In this document: positions 1 through 8,076 of the stretch, one piece after another | How the letters are laid out: each line of letters starts with the position of its first letter | Position numbering within the stretch: position 1 is the stretch's first letter | Assembly (NCBI GenBank): GCA_937887565.1 | Contig: CALABS010000053.1 | Span: forward strand, 44,403 to 108,402 | Source of the DNA: an uncultured Rhodospirillaceae bacterium | GTDB lineage: Bacteria; Pseudomonadota; Alphaproteobacteria; Rhodospirillales; Magnetospirillaceae | Length of the DNA: 64,000 nt | Direction of reading: 5' to 3' | Position numbers and translations under genes: made by a program | The notes under the pieces: generated by a model | Told to the model about the DNA's origin: nothing | Seen by the model: the letters and a program-made list of their open reading frames with translations, nothing else | Database searches by the model: none

Positions 1-1
1 G

Positions 2-1117
2 TTCATGGCGGCGACCATGACCTACGACATGGGCAACACCGACAAGCTCAACTCGTTCCGCCAGGAACTCGACCGGCTGAAGATCCAGCTGCTGCCGCCC
101 GACATCAACAAGAGCCGCCACGATTTCGTGGTCGAGAAGCTGGCCGACGGGCAGCTTGCGGTGCGCTACGCCCTGGCGGCGCTCAAGAACGTCGGCGAGG
201 GGGCGTGCCGGTCCATCGTCGAGGAGCGCGACCGTTCCGGCCCCTACAAGGACCTGTGGGACTTCGCGCGGCGCCTCGACGCAAAGCAACTCAACCGCCG
301 CCAGATGGAGAACATGGTCAAGGCCGGCGTCTTCGACGGCCTGGAAAGGAACCGCGGCAAGGTGTTCAAGAATGTCGAGGGCCTGCTGCGCTACGCGGCC
401 AACGAAGCCGAGCAGCGGGAATCCAGCCAGATGAACCTGTTGGGCGGCAGCGTCGCCCCGGCGCCGAAGCTGGAGAACGCCCCCGACTGGTCGCCGGCCG
501 AGAAGCTGAACCAGGAGTTCGAGGCCATCGGCTTCTATCTGTCGGCTCACCCGCTCGATGCGTTCGCCAAGAGCCTCAAGCGTCTGAACGTGCTCAAGAT
601 TGCCGAGCTGCCGGGGCACCTCAAGGGCGGCGGCAAGGGACGGGTGAAGCTGGCCGGCTCGCTGTTGGCCAAGCAGGAACGCACCAGCGCCAAGGGCAGC
701 CGCTACGCCTTCCTGACCCTGTCGGATGCCACCGGCATGTTCGAGGTGACGGTGTTCTCGGAGACCCTGGCCGCCAGCCGCGAGCTGCTGGAGGCCGGCG
801 GGCCGCTGCTGCTGGAGGTGGACGCCAAGCTGGAGGAGGAGCAGTTGCGCCTGACCTGCCAGCGCATCTCGTCGCTGGACCAGGAGGCGGCCCGTGCCGC
901 CGCCGGCCTCAAGATCTTCATCCGCGACGAGGCGCCGCTGTCCACCCTGGCGCAGCTGGTGGAGAAGGAGGCGCGCGGCCGCAACCGCATCGCCATCGTG
1001 TCGCAGATCGGCAGCCGCGAGGTGGAGATCGGCCTCAAGCAGACCATCCAGATCAGCCCCAGCTTCATGGGGGCGCTGCGGTCGGTGTCGGGGGTGGTGG
1101 AGGTGGAGGAAATATGA
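2..1117 (+). CDS. dnaE: DNA polymerase III subunit alpha, C-terminal part (5' end outside window)
   Basis: C-terminal 371 residues of the replicative polymerase catalytic subunit. The reading frame is open from base 2, and the codon before the first ATG gives Phe, matching the EFMAA-type block of DnaE, so the gene starts before the window. Visible are the finger/beta-binding region with IRYGLGA-like and NVGEGA motifs (about residues 55-70), the LNRRQMENMVKAGVFD block, and an OB-fold near residues 215-290. The tail after the OB-fold matches the family. The stop overlaps the next start as ATGA. Identification is secure; only the N-terminal two thirds are unseen. Confidence 0.95.
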   Translation, partial: FMAATMTYDMGNTDKLNSFRQELDRLKIQLLPPDINKSRHDFVVEKLADGQLAVRYALAALKNVGEGACRSIVEERDRSGPYKDLWDFARRLDAKQLNRRQMENMVKAGVFDGLERNRGKVFKNVEGLLRYAANEAEQRESSQMNLLGGSVAPAPKLENAPDWSPAEKLNQEFEAIGFYLSAHPLDAFAKSLKRLNVLKIAELPGHLKGGGKGRVKLAGSLLAKQERTSAKGSRYAFLTLSDATGMFEVTVFSETLAASRELLEAGGPLLLEVDAKLEEEQLRLTCQRISSLDQEAARAAAGLKIFIRDEAPLSTLAQLVEKEARGRNRIAIVSQIGSREVEIGLKQTIQISPSFMGALRSVSGVVEVEEI

Positions 1118-1569
1118 GGACCATCAGAACGGTGCTGGCCATTGTGGCCGTTCTTGCCGTCTCCTCCTGCGCCACCGGCGACATCGATCTGCCACCCGAG
1201 GTGTCGTTGGCCGATCTGAGGCCCGGCCAGGTGGGGCTGTTCGAGCAGCGGGTGGCGGTGACGCTGCGCATCCGCAACCCCAACGACGCCGCGCTGCCCA
1301 TCGACGGCTACCGTTTCGCCCTGGAACTGAACGGCCGGCCCTTCGCCACCGGCTTTTCCGACCAGCGGGTGACCGTGCCGCGTCTGGGCGAGGCGGCCAC
1401 CGAGGCCAGCGCGGTGGTGTCGACCCTCGACCTGTTGCGGCAGATCCTGGCCGTCCCCGGCCGCTCGGGGTTCGAGTACACCCTGACCGGCACTGCCTTC
1501 GTGGACGTGGCGGGCGGGCGGAAGCCGGTGGATTTCCAACAATCGGGACGCTTCGACCCGCAACCGTAA
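1114..1569 (+). CDS. LEA14-like (WHy domain) lipoprotein
   Basis: 151-residue predicted lipoprotein. The N-terminus is basic, followed by a hydrophobic stretch and a lipobox ending VSSC (Cys about residue 20), so it should be lipidated and exported. The remainder contains the pattern of WHy/LEA2 domains (VTLRIRNPND, then an alternating beta-strand segment with an ELNGRPFATGFSD loop). Bacterial members of this family are periplasmic or outer-membrane-linked proteins of unclear role, often tied to stress. The start overlaps the dnaE stop by four bases (ATGA), suggesting translational coupling. The lipoprotein call is seen directly; the family call is by pattern. Confidence 0.78.
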   Translation: MRTIRTVLAIVAVLAVSSCATGDIDLPPEVSLADLRPGQVGLFEQRVAVTLRIRNPNDAALPIDGYRFALELNGRPFATGFSDQRVTVPRLGEAATEASAVVSTLDLLRQILAVPGRSGFEYTLTGTAFVDVAGGRKPVDFQQSGRFDPQP

Positions 1570-1644
1570 GGGTCTCCACGACTGTTCGTGATTTCACCGT
1601 TGTGTCAGGATGATGACATCATTTCCGGCGAGGGAGGGAACGCC

Positions 1645-1839
1645 GTGAAACCGTCAGACAAAGTCATCCTGGCCCCGAACGGAATTCCATGGGCTTCGGT
1701 CATGGCCTGGATCGCCGTGGTCGCCTGCACCATGGTGGTCGGGACCCAGGTCCTGCACAGCCAGAACCTCGGCAGCACCTTCACCATCGGCGGATTGCTG
1801 GGCAACGGCGCCTTCGCGGCGATGCTGGGGCGCGGATAG
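1645..1839 (+). CDS. Small hypothetical membrane protein
   Basis: Predicted 64-residue protein. I choose the GTG at 1645 because AGGGAGGG at 1631-1638 sits at the right distance; a longer reading from 1588 has no such site. It has one hydrophobic segment (about residues 15-35, WASVMAWIAVVACTMVVGT), then a Gly-rich tail with a second weakly hydrophobic stretch. I do not recognise a family. It stands between the LEA14-like gene and the glycosyltransferase with gaps of about 75 and 115 bases, so it may be its own unit. Confidence 0.55.
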   Translation: MKPSDKVILAPNGIPWASVMAWIAVVACTMVVGTQVLHSQNLGSTFTIGGLLGNGAFAAMLGRG

Positions 1840-1953
1840 GGGCGGGCCGACGCCATTGACGGCATTGGCGGCCGAGGCTAAACGAGAACATGGCCGGGCT
1901 ATTCCGGTCGTGATATGCCGATGGTGCGCGCCCCGCCCCTCTGAAAGGCCGCC

Positions 1954-2877
1954 ATGAAGGTCGCCGTCCTGATTCCCTGCTACAACGAGGAACTGTCCGT
2001 GGCCCAGGTGGTCCGCGACTTCCGCGCCGCCCTTCCCGCGGCCGGCATCTTCGTCTACGACAACAATTCCAAGGACCGCACCGTCGAGATCGCCCGCGAG
2101 GCCGGCGCGGTCGTCCGCTCCGAGCCGCTTCAGGGCAAGGGCAACGTGGTGCGGCGCATGTTCGCCGACATCGAGGCGGACGTCTATGTGATGGTGGACG
2201 GCGACGCCACCTACCATGCCCCCAGCGCCGTCGCCATGATCGCCCGGCTGGTGGACGAGAACCTGGACATGGTGGTCGGCACCCGCCTGCACACCGACGA
2301 GGCCGGGGCGTTCCGACGCGGGCACGAACTCGGCAACCATCTGCTGACCGGCACGGTGGCGTGGTTGTTCGGCGACCGGTTCGACGACATGCTGTCCGGC
2401 TACCGGGTGTTCTCGCGCCGCTTCGTCAAGTCGTTTCCGGCCCTGTCGAAAGGCTTCGAGACCGAAACGGAGCTGGCGGTCCACGCCCTTGCCCTGCGCA
2501 TGCCGGTGGCCGAGGTGGAGACGCCCTATTTCGCCCGCCCGCCGGGGTCGGTGTCCAAGCTGCATACCTATCGCGACGGCTGGCGGATCCTGGTGACCAT
2601 CGTCAAGCTGCTCAAGGAGGAGCGGCCGCTGTTCTTCTTCAGCGCCATCTTCGCGGCCCTCGCCGCCCTGGCGGTGGTGCTGGCGGCGCCGGTGGTGGTG
2701 ACCTACATGGAGACCGGCCTGGTCCCGCGCTTTCCCACGGCCATCCTGGCGACCGGAATCATGATCCTGGCCTTCCTGTCGCTGTCCTCGGGCTTCGTGC
2801 TCGACAACGTCAAGCACGGCCGCCGCGAGACCAAGCGGCTGGCCTATCTCCAATACAGGGCGCCCGGCGCGGAGTAG
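1954..2877 (+). CDS. GT2 glycosyltransferase, polyprenyl-phosphate hexose synthase type
   Basis: 307 residues. The N-terminal GT-A fold shows the PCYNEE opening (residues 8-13), the DNNSKDRT nucleotide-binding segment, the DGDATY metal-binding DxD-like motif (about residues 84-89) and the LSGYRVFSRRF acceptor-side motif of dolichol/polyprenyl-phosphate sugar synthases. The C-terminus has two strong membrane helices (about 228-250 and 262-285), as in DPM/GtrB-type enzymes that load a sugar onto a lipid phosphate at the inner membrane. It is followed after four bases by the GH17 gene, so the two are probably co-translated. The sugar and the lipid acceptor cannot be told from sequence. Confidence 0.85.
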   Translation: MKVAVLIPCYNEELSVAQVVRDFRAALPAAGIFVYDNNSKDRTVEIAREAGAVVRSEPLQGKGNVVRRMFADIEADVYVMVDGDATYHAPSAVAMIARLVDENLDMVVGTRLHTDEAGAFRRGHELGNHLLTGTVAWLFGDRFDDMLSGYRVFSRRFVKSFPALSKGFETETELAVHALALRMPVAEVETPYFARPPGSVSKLHTYRDGWRILVTIVKLLKEERPLFFFSAIFAALAALAVVLAAPVVVTYMETGLVPRFPTAILATGIMILAFLSLSSGFVLDNVKHGRRETKRLAYLQYRAPGAE

Positions 2878-2881
2878 TCAC

Positions 2882-4576
2882 GTGCGTATCATCCTTACCG
2901 TTCTCTTCCTCGCGCTGACCGCCGCCGCCAGCGCGGCCGGATGGTGGTGGTTCAATCGCCCGATCCCGGTGGGGCTGTCCTACGACGAGCCGTTCCCGTC
3001 GGTGTCCTTCGCCCCCTTCCGCCGCGGCCAAGGGCCCATCACCCGGATCTACCCGCCGCCGGCCCAGGTGGAGGAGGATCTGCGCGGCCTGGTGGGCGTC
3101 GCCAGGGGCGTGCGCACCTACACGGCGCGGGAGGGCATCGACGTGGTCCCCGGCCTGGCCCGCAAATACGGCATCGAGGTCACCCACTCGGCATGGCTGG
3201 GGGCCAAGCTCGACGTCAACGAGCAGGAGGTCAGGGCACTGATCAACGCCGCCCGCGAGTATCCCGACACCATCAGGCGGGTCATCGTCGGCAACGAGGT
3301 GCTGCTGCGCCAGGATCTGACCGCCGACCAGCTGGCGGGCTACATCCGGCGGGTGCGCGAGGCGGTGGACCAGCCGGTCTCCTATGCCGATGTGTGGGCG
3401 TTCTGGCTGAAGAATCCCCAGTTGGCCGCCGAGGTGGACTTCATCACCATCCACATCCTGCCCTATTGGGAGGACGAGCCCGTCGGGGTCGATGGCGCCG
3501 CCGAGCACATCGTCAAGATTTATCGCATGGTGCAGGAGGCGTTTCCCGGCAAGCCGATCCTGATCGGCGAGGCCGGCTGGCCGACGCGCGGGCGCAATCG
3601 CGGTCCGGCGGCGGTCAACATGGAGAACGCCGCCGTCTTCGTGCGCACCCTGGCCCGGGTCGCCAAGGCCAACGGCTTCGACTACAACGTGGTCGAGGCC
3701 TTCGACCAGCCGTGGAAGGCGCAGCTGGAAGGGTCGGTGGGCGCCAAATGGGGCGTGGTGGACGAGGATCGGCGGGTGAAGTACCGGATGTCCGGTCCCG
3801 TCGAGCCCAACCCCGACTGGAGGACGCACGCCGCGCTGTCGGTGCTGGGCGGCTTGGCCGCCGCCGGCTGGGTCCTGCTGCGCCGGCCCAACCGCTACCG
3901 TCCCCGTGCCGCCTTGGCGGTGGCCGCCCTGGCGCAGGTGCTGGCCGCGCTGGTGACCTGGCAGGCGCTGAACGCCGTCGCGCTGTCCTACGACCTCGTC
4001 ACCGACGCCTGGGCCTTGGCGAGGATCGGCCTGCATGCCGCCTTCGCCGGGTTGATCCTGCTCGCTGCCGGCGAGACCTTCGCCGACGGCGCCGCGCCCA
4101 CAGCCAGCCGCTGGGCCGAGCGCCTGGTGCCGGCCTATGGCGCGGCGGCGGTGGTCGCCACGGCGCTGATTTTCTTCAATGGGCGCTATCGCGACATTCC
4201 GAACCTGGAATTCCTGGTTCCCGCCGTCGGCGTGACCGCCTTCGCCCTGGCCCGCATGGCGGTGCTGGGGCGGGGCGGGGTGGATGCCTTCGCCGCCGGC
4301 TGCCTGTTCGCCGGCGGCAGGCCCGGTGGGTTCGGGCCGGCGCGGGCCATGGCGCGGGCGTTGCTGGTGTCGGCCGTCGCGGCGCCCTTGTCGGAATCCA
4401 TCGCCTTGTGGCGGGGCGTGGACTTCCAGGCCATGCATCCCGACCTGTCGCAGCAAGTCCCGCTGATGGCCGACATCTTCCTTGCCAACGGCGAGATGCT
4501 GACCTGGAGCGCCATGCTGGTTGTCATGGCCCTGCCGTTCCTGGCGGAGGCCCGGCGTGGCCTACGAGAGGGTTGA
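2882..4576 (+). CDS. Membrane-anchored GH17-family beta-glucanase/transglucosylase-like protein
   Basis: 564 residues from a GTG start. An N-terminal helix (about residues 4-24) anchors the protein. The catalytic region (about 30-320) shows GH17 hallmarks: a VGNEVL motif with the acid/base Glu near residue 140 and a GEAGWPT motif with the nucleophile Glu near residue 230. The C-terminal 240 residues are not part of GH17 and contain roughly six to seven hydrophobic segments. Bacterial GH17 proteins are known from beta-1,3/1,6-glucan synthesis loci, where they act as glucanosyltransferases. Acting with the preceding GT2 on a periplasmic glucan is inference. Hydrolysis versus transglycosylation is open. 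Confidence 0.78.
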   Translation: MRIILTVLFLALTAAASAAGWWWFNRPIPVGLSYDEPFPSVSFAPFRRGQGPITRIYPPPAQVEEDLRGLVGVARGVRTYTAREGIDVVPGLARKYGIEVTHSAWLGAKLDVNEQEVRALINAAREYPDTIRRVIVGNEVLLRQDLTADQLAGYIRRVREAVDQPVSYADVWAFWLKNPQLAAEVDFITIHILPYWEDEPVGVDGAAEHIVKIYRMVQEAFPGKPILIGEAGWPTRGRNRGPAAVNMENAAVFVRTLARVAKANGFDYNVVEAFDQPWKAQLEGSVGAKWGVVDEDRRVKYRMSGPVEPNPDWRTHAALSVLGGLAAAGWVLLRRPNRYRPRAALAVAALAQVLAALVTWQALNAVALSYDLVTDAWALARIGLHAAFAGLILLAAGETFADGAAPTASRWAERLVPAYGAAAVVATALIFFNGRYRDIPNLEFLVPAVGVTAFALARMAVLGRGGVDAFAAGCLFAGGRPGGFGPARAMARALLVSAVAAPLSESIALWRGVDFQAMHPDLSQQVPLMADIFLANGEMLTWSAMLVVMALPFLAEARRGLREG

Positions 4577-5393
4577 GGTTCGGCTGCCGGTCGCCGGCGG
4601 CACCCGGCACTTGACGTTCCTCCTTGATCCGGCCCGGCGGACCCAGGCCGACATCCTGGCGGCGTTCAAGGAGGGGCGGCCCTACGAGCTGCACACCTCG
4701 CGCCTGGTGGTGGAGCTGCTGCGGCCGGGCGACGGGTTCATCGACGTCGGGACGCATGTGGGCTACTACGCCTTGTTGGCCTTCGCGGCCGCCGGCCCGG
4801 ATGCCCCCATCCTGGCCTTCGAGCCCAATCCCGAGACCTATCGCACCCTGGTGTTGAACCTGGCCGCCAACCGGGCGGGACGGGTGCATGCCTTTAACTG
4901 CGCGGTCGGCGACCGTGCCGAGACCCTGACCTTCCACATCAACGACGACAACGAGGGCGAATCGGCGCTGTGGGACGTCGCATCCGATGCCCGCTACGCC
5001 CGGACGGCGGCACGGCCGCGCACGACATCGGTGTCCTGCCTGCCGCTGGACATGGTGGCCGGATTCGAACCCTTCGCGCGGGCCCGCATGATCAAGATCG
5101 ACGCCGAGGGGTGGGAGGGGAGGGTGCTGGCCGGCGCCCACGGCCTGCTGAACCGCCACCGCCCACCGCTGGTGATCTGCGAGATCAACCGCACCGCCCT
5201 GGCGCGGGGCGGAACCAGCGAGGCGGCCATCCGCCGCCACATGGCCGGTCTGGGGTATGGCTGCTCACTGATCAATCTGTCGGGTACCGACCTGTGCGGC
5301 GGCAAATCGCTCCGCAAGCTGGCCGACGGCGACACCATCGACACCCCTTACGTCTTCAACCTGCTGTTCAGCCTCTACGAGGTCGATCTCTAG
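4557..5393 (+). CDS. FkbM-family SAM-dependent methyltransferase
   Basis: 278 residues from the GTG at 4557, preceded by GGCGGAGG at 4543-4550; this start lies inside the end of the GH17 gene (20-base overlap). The SAM-binding motif I is visible as DGFIDVGTHVGYYA (about residues 58-71), with FEPNPETY as motif II and IKIDAEGWE as the FkbM signature (about residues 176-184). FkbM enzymes O-methylate sugars or glycans. Together with the GT2 and GH17 genes it suggests a methylated exported glycan. The stop codon overlaps the convergent epimerase stop by four bases. Confidence 0.82.
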   Translation: MAYERVEVRLPVAGGTRHLTFLLDPARRTQADILAAFKEGRPYELHTSRLVVELLRPGDGFIDVGTHVGYYALLAFAAAGPDAPILAFEPNPETYRTLVLNLAANRAGRVHAFNCAVGDRAETLTFHINDDNEGESALWDVASDARYARTAARPRTTSVSCLPLDMVAGFEPFARARMIKIDAEGWEGRVLAGAHGLLNRHRPPLVICEINRTALARGGTSEAAIRRHMAGLGYGCSLINLSGTDLCGGKSLRKLADGDTIDTPYVFNLLFSLYEVDL

Positions 5394-6289
5394 GCCACGG
5401 AATAGGTCGCGGCCAGCGTATGCGATGCCCCGGGCGCCACGGTCACTCCATCGGGGCCGGCATTGGTGGTTTCGACGCAGATCATGCGCAGGTAGTCGGT
5501 CGGCTCCAGGTCGGCCATGCCGGCGGCGGTGACGTCCCAGGGGTTCCACACCACCGCGCTGGCGCTTCCCGACGGCTTGACGCGGATGGTGCGCCCAAGC
5601 GATGCATCGGCGATGGCAAGGTCGCGGACGACGCCGGTATGGATGCGGTCCGTCTCGCGGGTGATGGCGACCGGCCCGTCCTGGGTCTTCACCGTCCCGT
5701 TGTCCATCTTGTCGATATACGAGGTCCCCTCCAGGCCGTGCACCCTGACGGCGGCGATGTCGCCGACCCGGAAATAGGTGTGCAGGCCCTGGGTCAGCGT
5801 GAACGGCGCGTCGCCCAGGTTGCGGGTGGTCAGGGCGGCATGGACGCCGGCGCCGCCCACGGTGACCGCCATTTCCAGGTCGAAGGCGTGGGGCCAGAGC
5901 GCGCGTGTGGCCTCGCTGTCGGCCAGCCCCATGCTCACCCTGACGCGGCCGTCGCCGAGATCTTCGACGGCGCGGAGGTCCCAGGGACGGTTGCGCACGA
6001 AGCCGTGGCCCGGACGCCCCATCCCGTCGGGATCGGGACCGAACCACGGCCAGCAGACCGGCACGCCGCCCTTGATGGCCTTGCCGTCGGCCCAGAACGC
6101 CTTGGACGACAGGAAGAACAGGTCCTCGTGCCCGTCCGGCTGATAGGACAGCAACTGGCCGGCATAGACCGAGATCATCGCCCGGGCGCCGGGAACGGAA
6201 ACCTCGACCATGGGAAGCCCATGCTTGCCCGCCGTTACGACGGCCTTGCCATCGATCCCGAACCGCTGCTGGAGAGCGCTTGCGTCCAT
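5390..6289 (-). CDS. D-hexose-6-phosphate mutarotase / aldose 1-epimerase family protein
   Basis: 299 residues of the galactose-mutarotase superfamily, YeaD-like branch. A GGVPVCWPWFG segment is followed by HGFVRNRPW, carrying the catalytic His, and a later LTQGLHTYFRVGD strand is typical of the YeaD beta-sandwich. The start at 6289 is preceded by GGAGG with a six-base spacer. The branch interconverts alpha and beta anomers of hexose 6-phosphates in the cytoplasm. It converges on the FkbM gene with overlapping stop codons and no terminator in between. Confidence 0.87.
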   Translation of the reverse strand: MDASALQQRFGIDGKAVVTAGKHGLPMVEVSVPGARAMISVYAGQLLSYQPDGHEDLFFLSSKAFWADGKAIKGGVPVCWPWFGPDPDGMGRPGHGFVRNRPWDLRAVEDLGDGRVRVSMGLADSEATRALWPHAFDLEMAVTVGGAGVHAALTTRNLGDAPFTLTQGLHTYFRVGDIAAVRVHGLEGTSYIDKMDNGTVKTQDGPVAITRETDRIHTGVVRDLAIADASLGRTIRVKPSGSASAVVWNPWDVTAAGMADLEPTDYLRMICVETTNAGPDGVTVAPGASHTLAATYSVA

Positions 6290-6370
6290 CTTCCACCTCC
6301 AAGGTTGACGTGACCATACCCGAAGCCGGGCCGAAGGTGTACGACCCTGGAGAGTGGCTGGGAAGCCGTC

Positions 6371-6868
6371 CTATCGGCATTCCCCCTTGGAGCCGTCGGC
6401 GCAGACGCGACCGTCGATCCAGGTGGCTCCCGACAAATTGGCGGCCGTCCACAGGGTGCGCAGCACGCTGGCGCCCCTGAGGTTCGCTCCGGACAGGTTG
6501 GCGTCGAGGAAATTCACCCCGTCGAGATTGGCACCCCGCAGATCGGCCCCGACCAGATTGACGGCGTGCATGTGTGCGAAGGCCATGTTGGCGTTCCTGA
6601 GATTGGCCTTGTGGAAATTGGCCAGTTGCAGATGGCCGCCGGACATATCCGCCCCTTCCAAATCGGCCTCGTCCAGGCGCGCGGCCATGAACTGGCTGTC
6701 CTTGAGATCCTTGCCGGCAAGCTTCGCCTTGCGCAGCTCGGCCCAGCCGCAGTTGGCCTCGGGTTCGAGGGTACAGCTCGGGTTGACCACGTCCTTGTCG
6801 TTGGCGACGGCGGTTGCCGCCAGGATGACGGTGAACAACACAGTGAGTGTGGGGAACAAACGCATCAT
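6371..6868 (-). CDS. Secreted pentapeptide-repeat protein
   Basis: 165 residues from the ATG at 6868, chosen because AGAAGGG (6874-6880) lies five bases upstream. A signal peptide (about residues 1-24, cleavage after ATAVA) precedes a Cys-containing segment and then about 18 tandem A(D/N)LxX pentapeptides (about residues 55-140). These form a right-handed quadrilateral beta-helix. A short Cys-containing tail follows. Exported members are common and their partners are generally unknown. No function can be assigned. Confidence 0.82.
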   Translation of the reverse strand: MMRLFPTLTVLFTVILAATAVANDKDVVNPSCTLEPEANCGWAELRKAKLAGKDLKDSQFMAARLDEADLEGADMSGGHLQLANFHKANLRNANMAFAHMHAVNLVGADLRGANLDGVNFLDANLSGANLRGASVLRTLWTAANLSGATWIDGRVCADGSKGECR

Positions 6869-7042
6869 GCCATCCCTTCTTTCATTATACCCCATGCATG
6901 TAATATACTGCGCATGGGATGTTGTTGAAAACGCTGAGATGATGCGCGTGGTGAATGCCGGTGTATTTGACTTCGGCTAACAACAATATATTGATGTAAA
7001 ATGTCGCCGCAACCCGCCTCCCTGCGTTCAGGGATGCTAGGC

Positions 7043-8050
7043 CTATCGGGAGTTCAGCAGCTTCGCGGCCTCGGGGGCGCAATAGGTGAGAATGCCGTCG
7101 GCGCCGGCACGCTTGAAGGCCAGCAGGCTTTCCATCATCACCTTGGTCCAGTCCAGCCAGCCGTTGACGGCGGCGGCCTTCATCATGGCGTACTCTCCCG
7201 ACACCTGATAGGCGAAGGTGGGCAGGGTGAAGCTCTCCTTCACCCGGCGCACGACGTCGAGATAGGGCATGCCGGGCTTGACCATCACCATGTCGGCGCC
7301 CTCGGCGATGTCCAGCGCCACCTCGCGCAACGCCTCGTCGGTGTTGGCGGGGTCCATCTGGTAGGCCTTCTTGTCGCCCTTGAGCGCCGATCCCGATCCC
7401 ACCGCGTCGCGGAAGGGGCCGTAGAAGGCCGACGCATATTTGGCGGCGTAGGACAGGATCGAGACGTCGATCAGGCCGGCGGCGTCCAGGGCGTCGCGCA
7501 TGGCGGCGACGCGGCCGTCCATCATGTCCGACGGCGCCACGACGTCGCAGCCGGCCTCGGCCTGGACCACGGCCATCCGCGCGAGGATGCCGACGGTTTC
7601 GTCGTTGACGACATAGTCGTCGCGGACGATGCCGTCGTGGCCGTCGGAACTGAACGGGTCCAGCGCCACGTCGCAGATGACGCCGATGTCGGGAACCGCC
7701 TTCTTCACCGCCCGCACGGCCCGGCACACCAGATTGTCGGGATTGGTCGCCTCGGCGGCATCGGGGGTCTTCAGCGCCGGGTCGACCGACGGGAAGACGG
7801 CGATGGCGGGAATGCCCAGGCCGGCGGCGTGGGCGGCGGCCTCGACCAGCAGGTCGATGGACAGCCGCTCGACGCCGGGCATGGAGACCACCTCCTGGCG
7901 CACACCCGTTCCGTCGACCACGAACAGCGGCCAGATCAGGTCGTCCACCGCCACCCGGTTCTCGGACACCATGCGGCGCAACCAGTCGTGGCGGCGGGGG
8001 CGGCGCATGCGGGTACGGGGGAACTGGGCATGGGGCAGGAAGGCGGGCAC
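7043..8050 (-). CDS. hemB: Delta-aminolevulinic acid dehydratase (porphobilinogen synthase)
   Basis: 335 residues from the GTG at 8050, preceded by CGGAGAA. It condenses two 5-aminolevulinates to porphobilinogen in tetrapyrrole synthesis. The Schiff-base lysines are in LSYAAKYASAFYGPF and MVMVKPGMPYLDV. The metal-site loop reads DVALDPFSSDGHDG: aspartates stand where zinc-type enzymes have the Cys triad, so this is the Mg-dependent form usual in alphaproteobacteria. metY lies just upstream on the same strand (26-base gap), so the two may be cotranscribed. Confidence 0.96.
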   Translation of the reverse strand: MPAFLPHAQFPRTRMRRPRRHDWLRRMVSENRVAVDDLIWPLFVVDGTGVRQEVVSMPGVERLSIDLLVEAAAHAAGLGIPAIAVFPSVDPALKTPDAAEATNPDNLVCRAVRAVKKAVPDIGVICDVALDPFSSDGHDGIVRDDYVVNDETVGILARMAVVQAEAGCDVVAPSDMMDGRVAAMRDALDAAGLIDVSILSYAAKYASAFYGPFRDAVGSGSALKGDKKAYQMDPANTDEALREVALDIAEGADMVMVKPGMPYLDVVRRVKESFTLPTFAYQVSGEYAMMKAAAVNGWLDWTKVMMESLLAFKRAGADGILTYCAPEAAKLLNSR

Positions 8051-8076
8051 GGGCTGTTCTCCGGTTGCGCGGCGGC

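Noticed and set aside
205..1569. A long 454-codon open frame spanning the dnaE end and the lipoprotein
   Set aside because: Its first 300 codons are an Arg/Gly/Pro-rich shadow of dnaE. Only the part from 1114 reads as a real protein, with its own start and lipobox.
6884..6889. Perfect TATAAT as -10 of the pentapeptide-repeat gene
   Set aside because: The transcription start would fall inside the ribosome-binding site, and no matching -35 exists 17 bases upstream.
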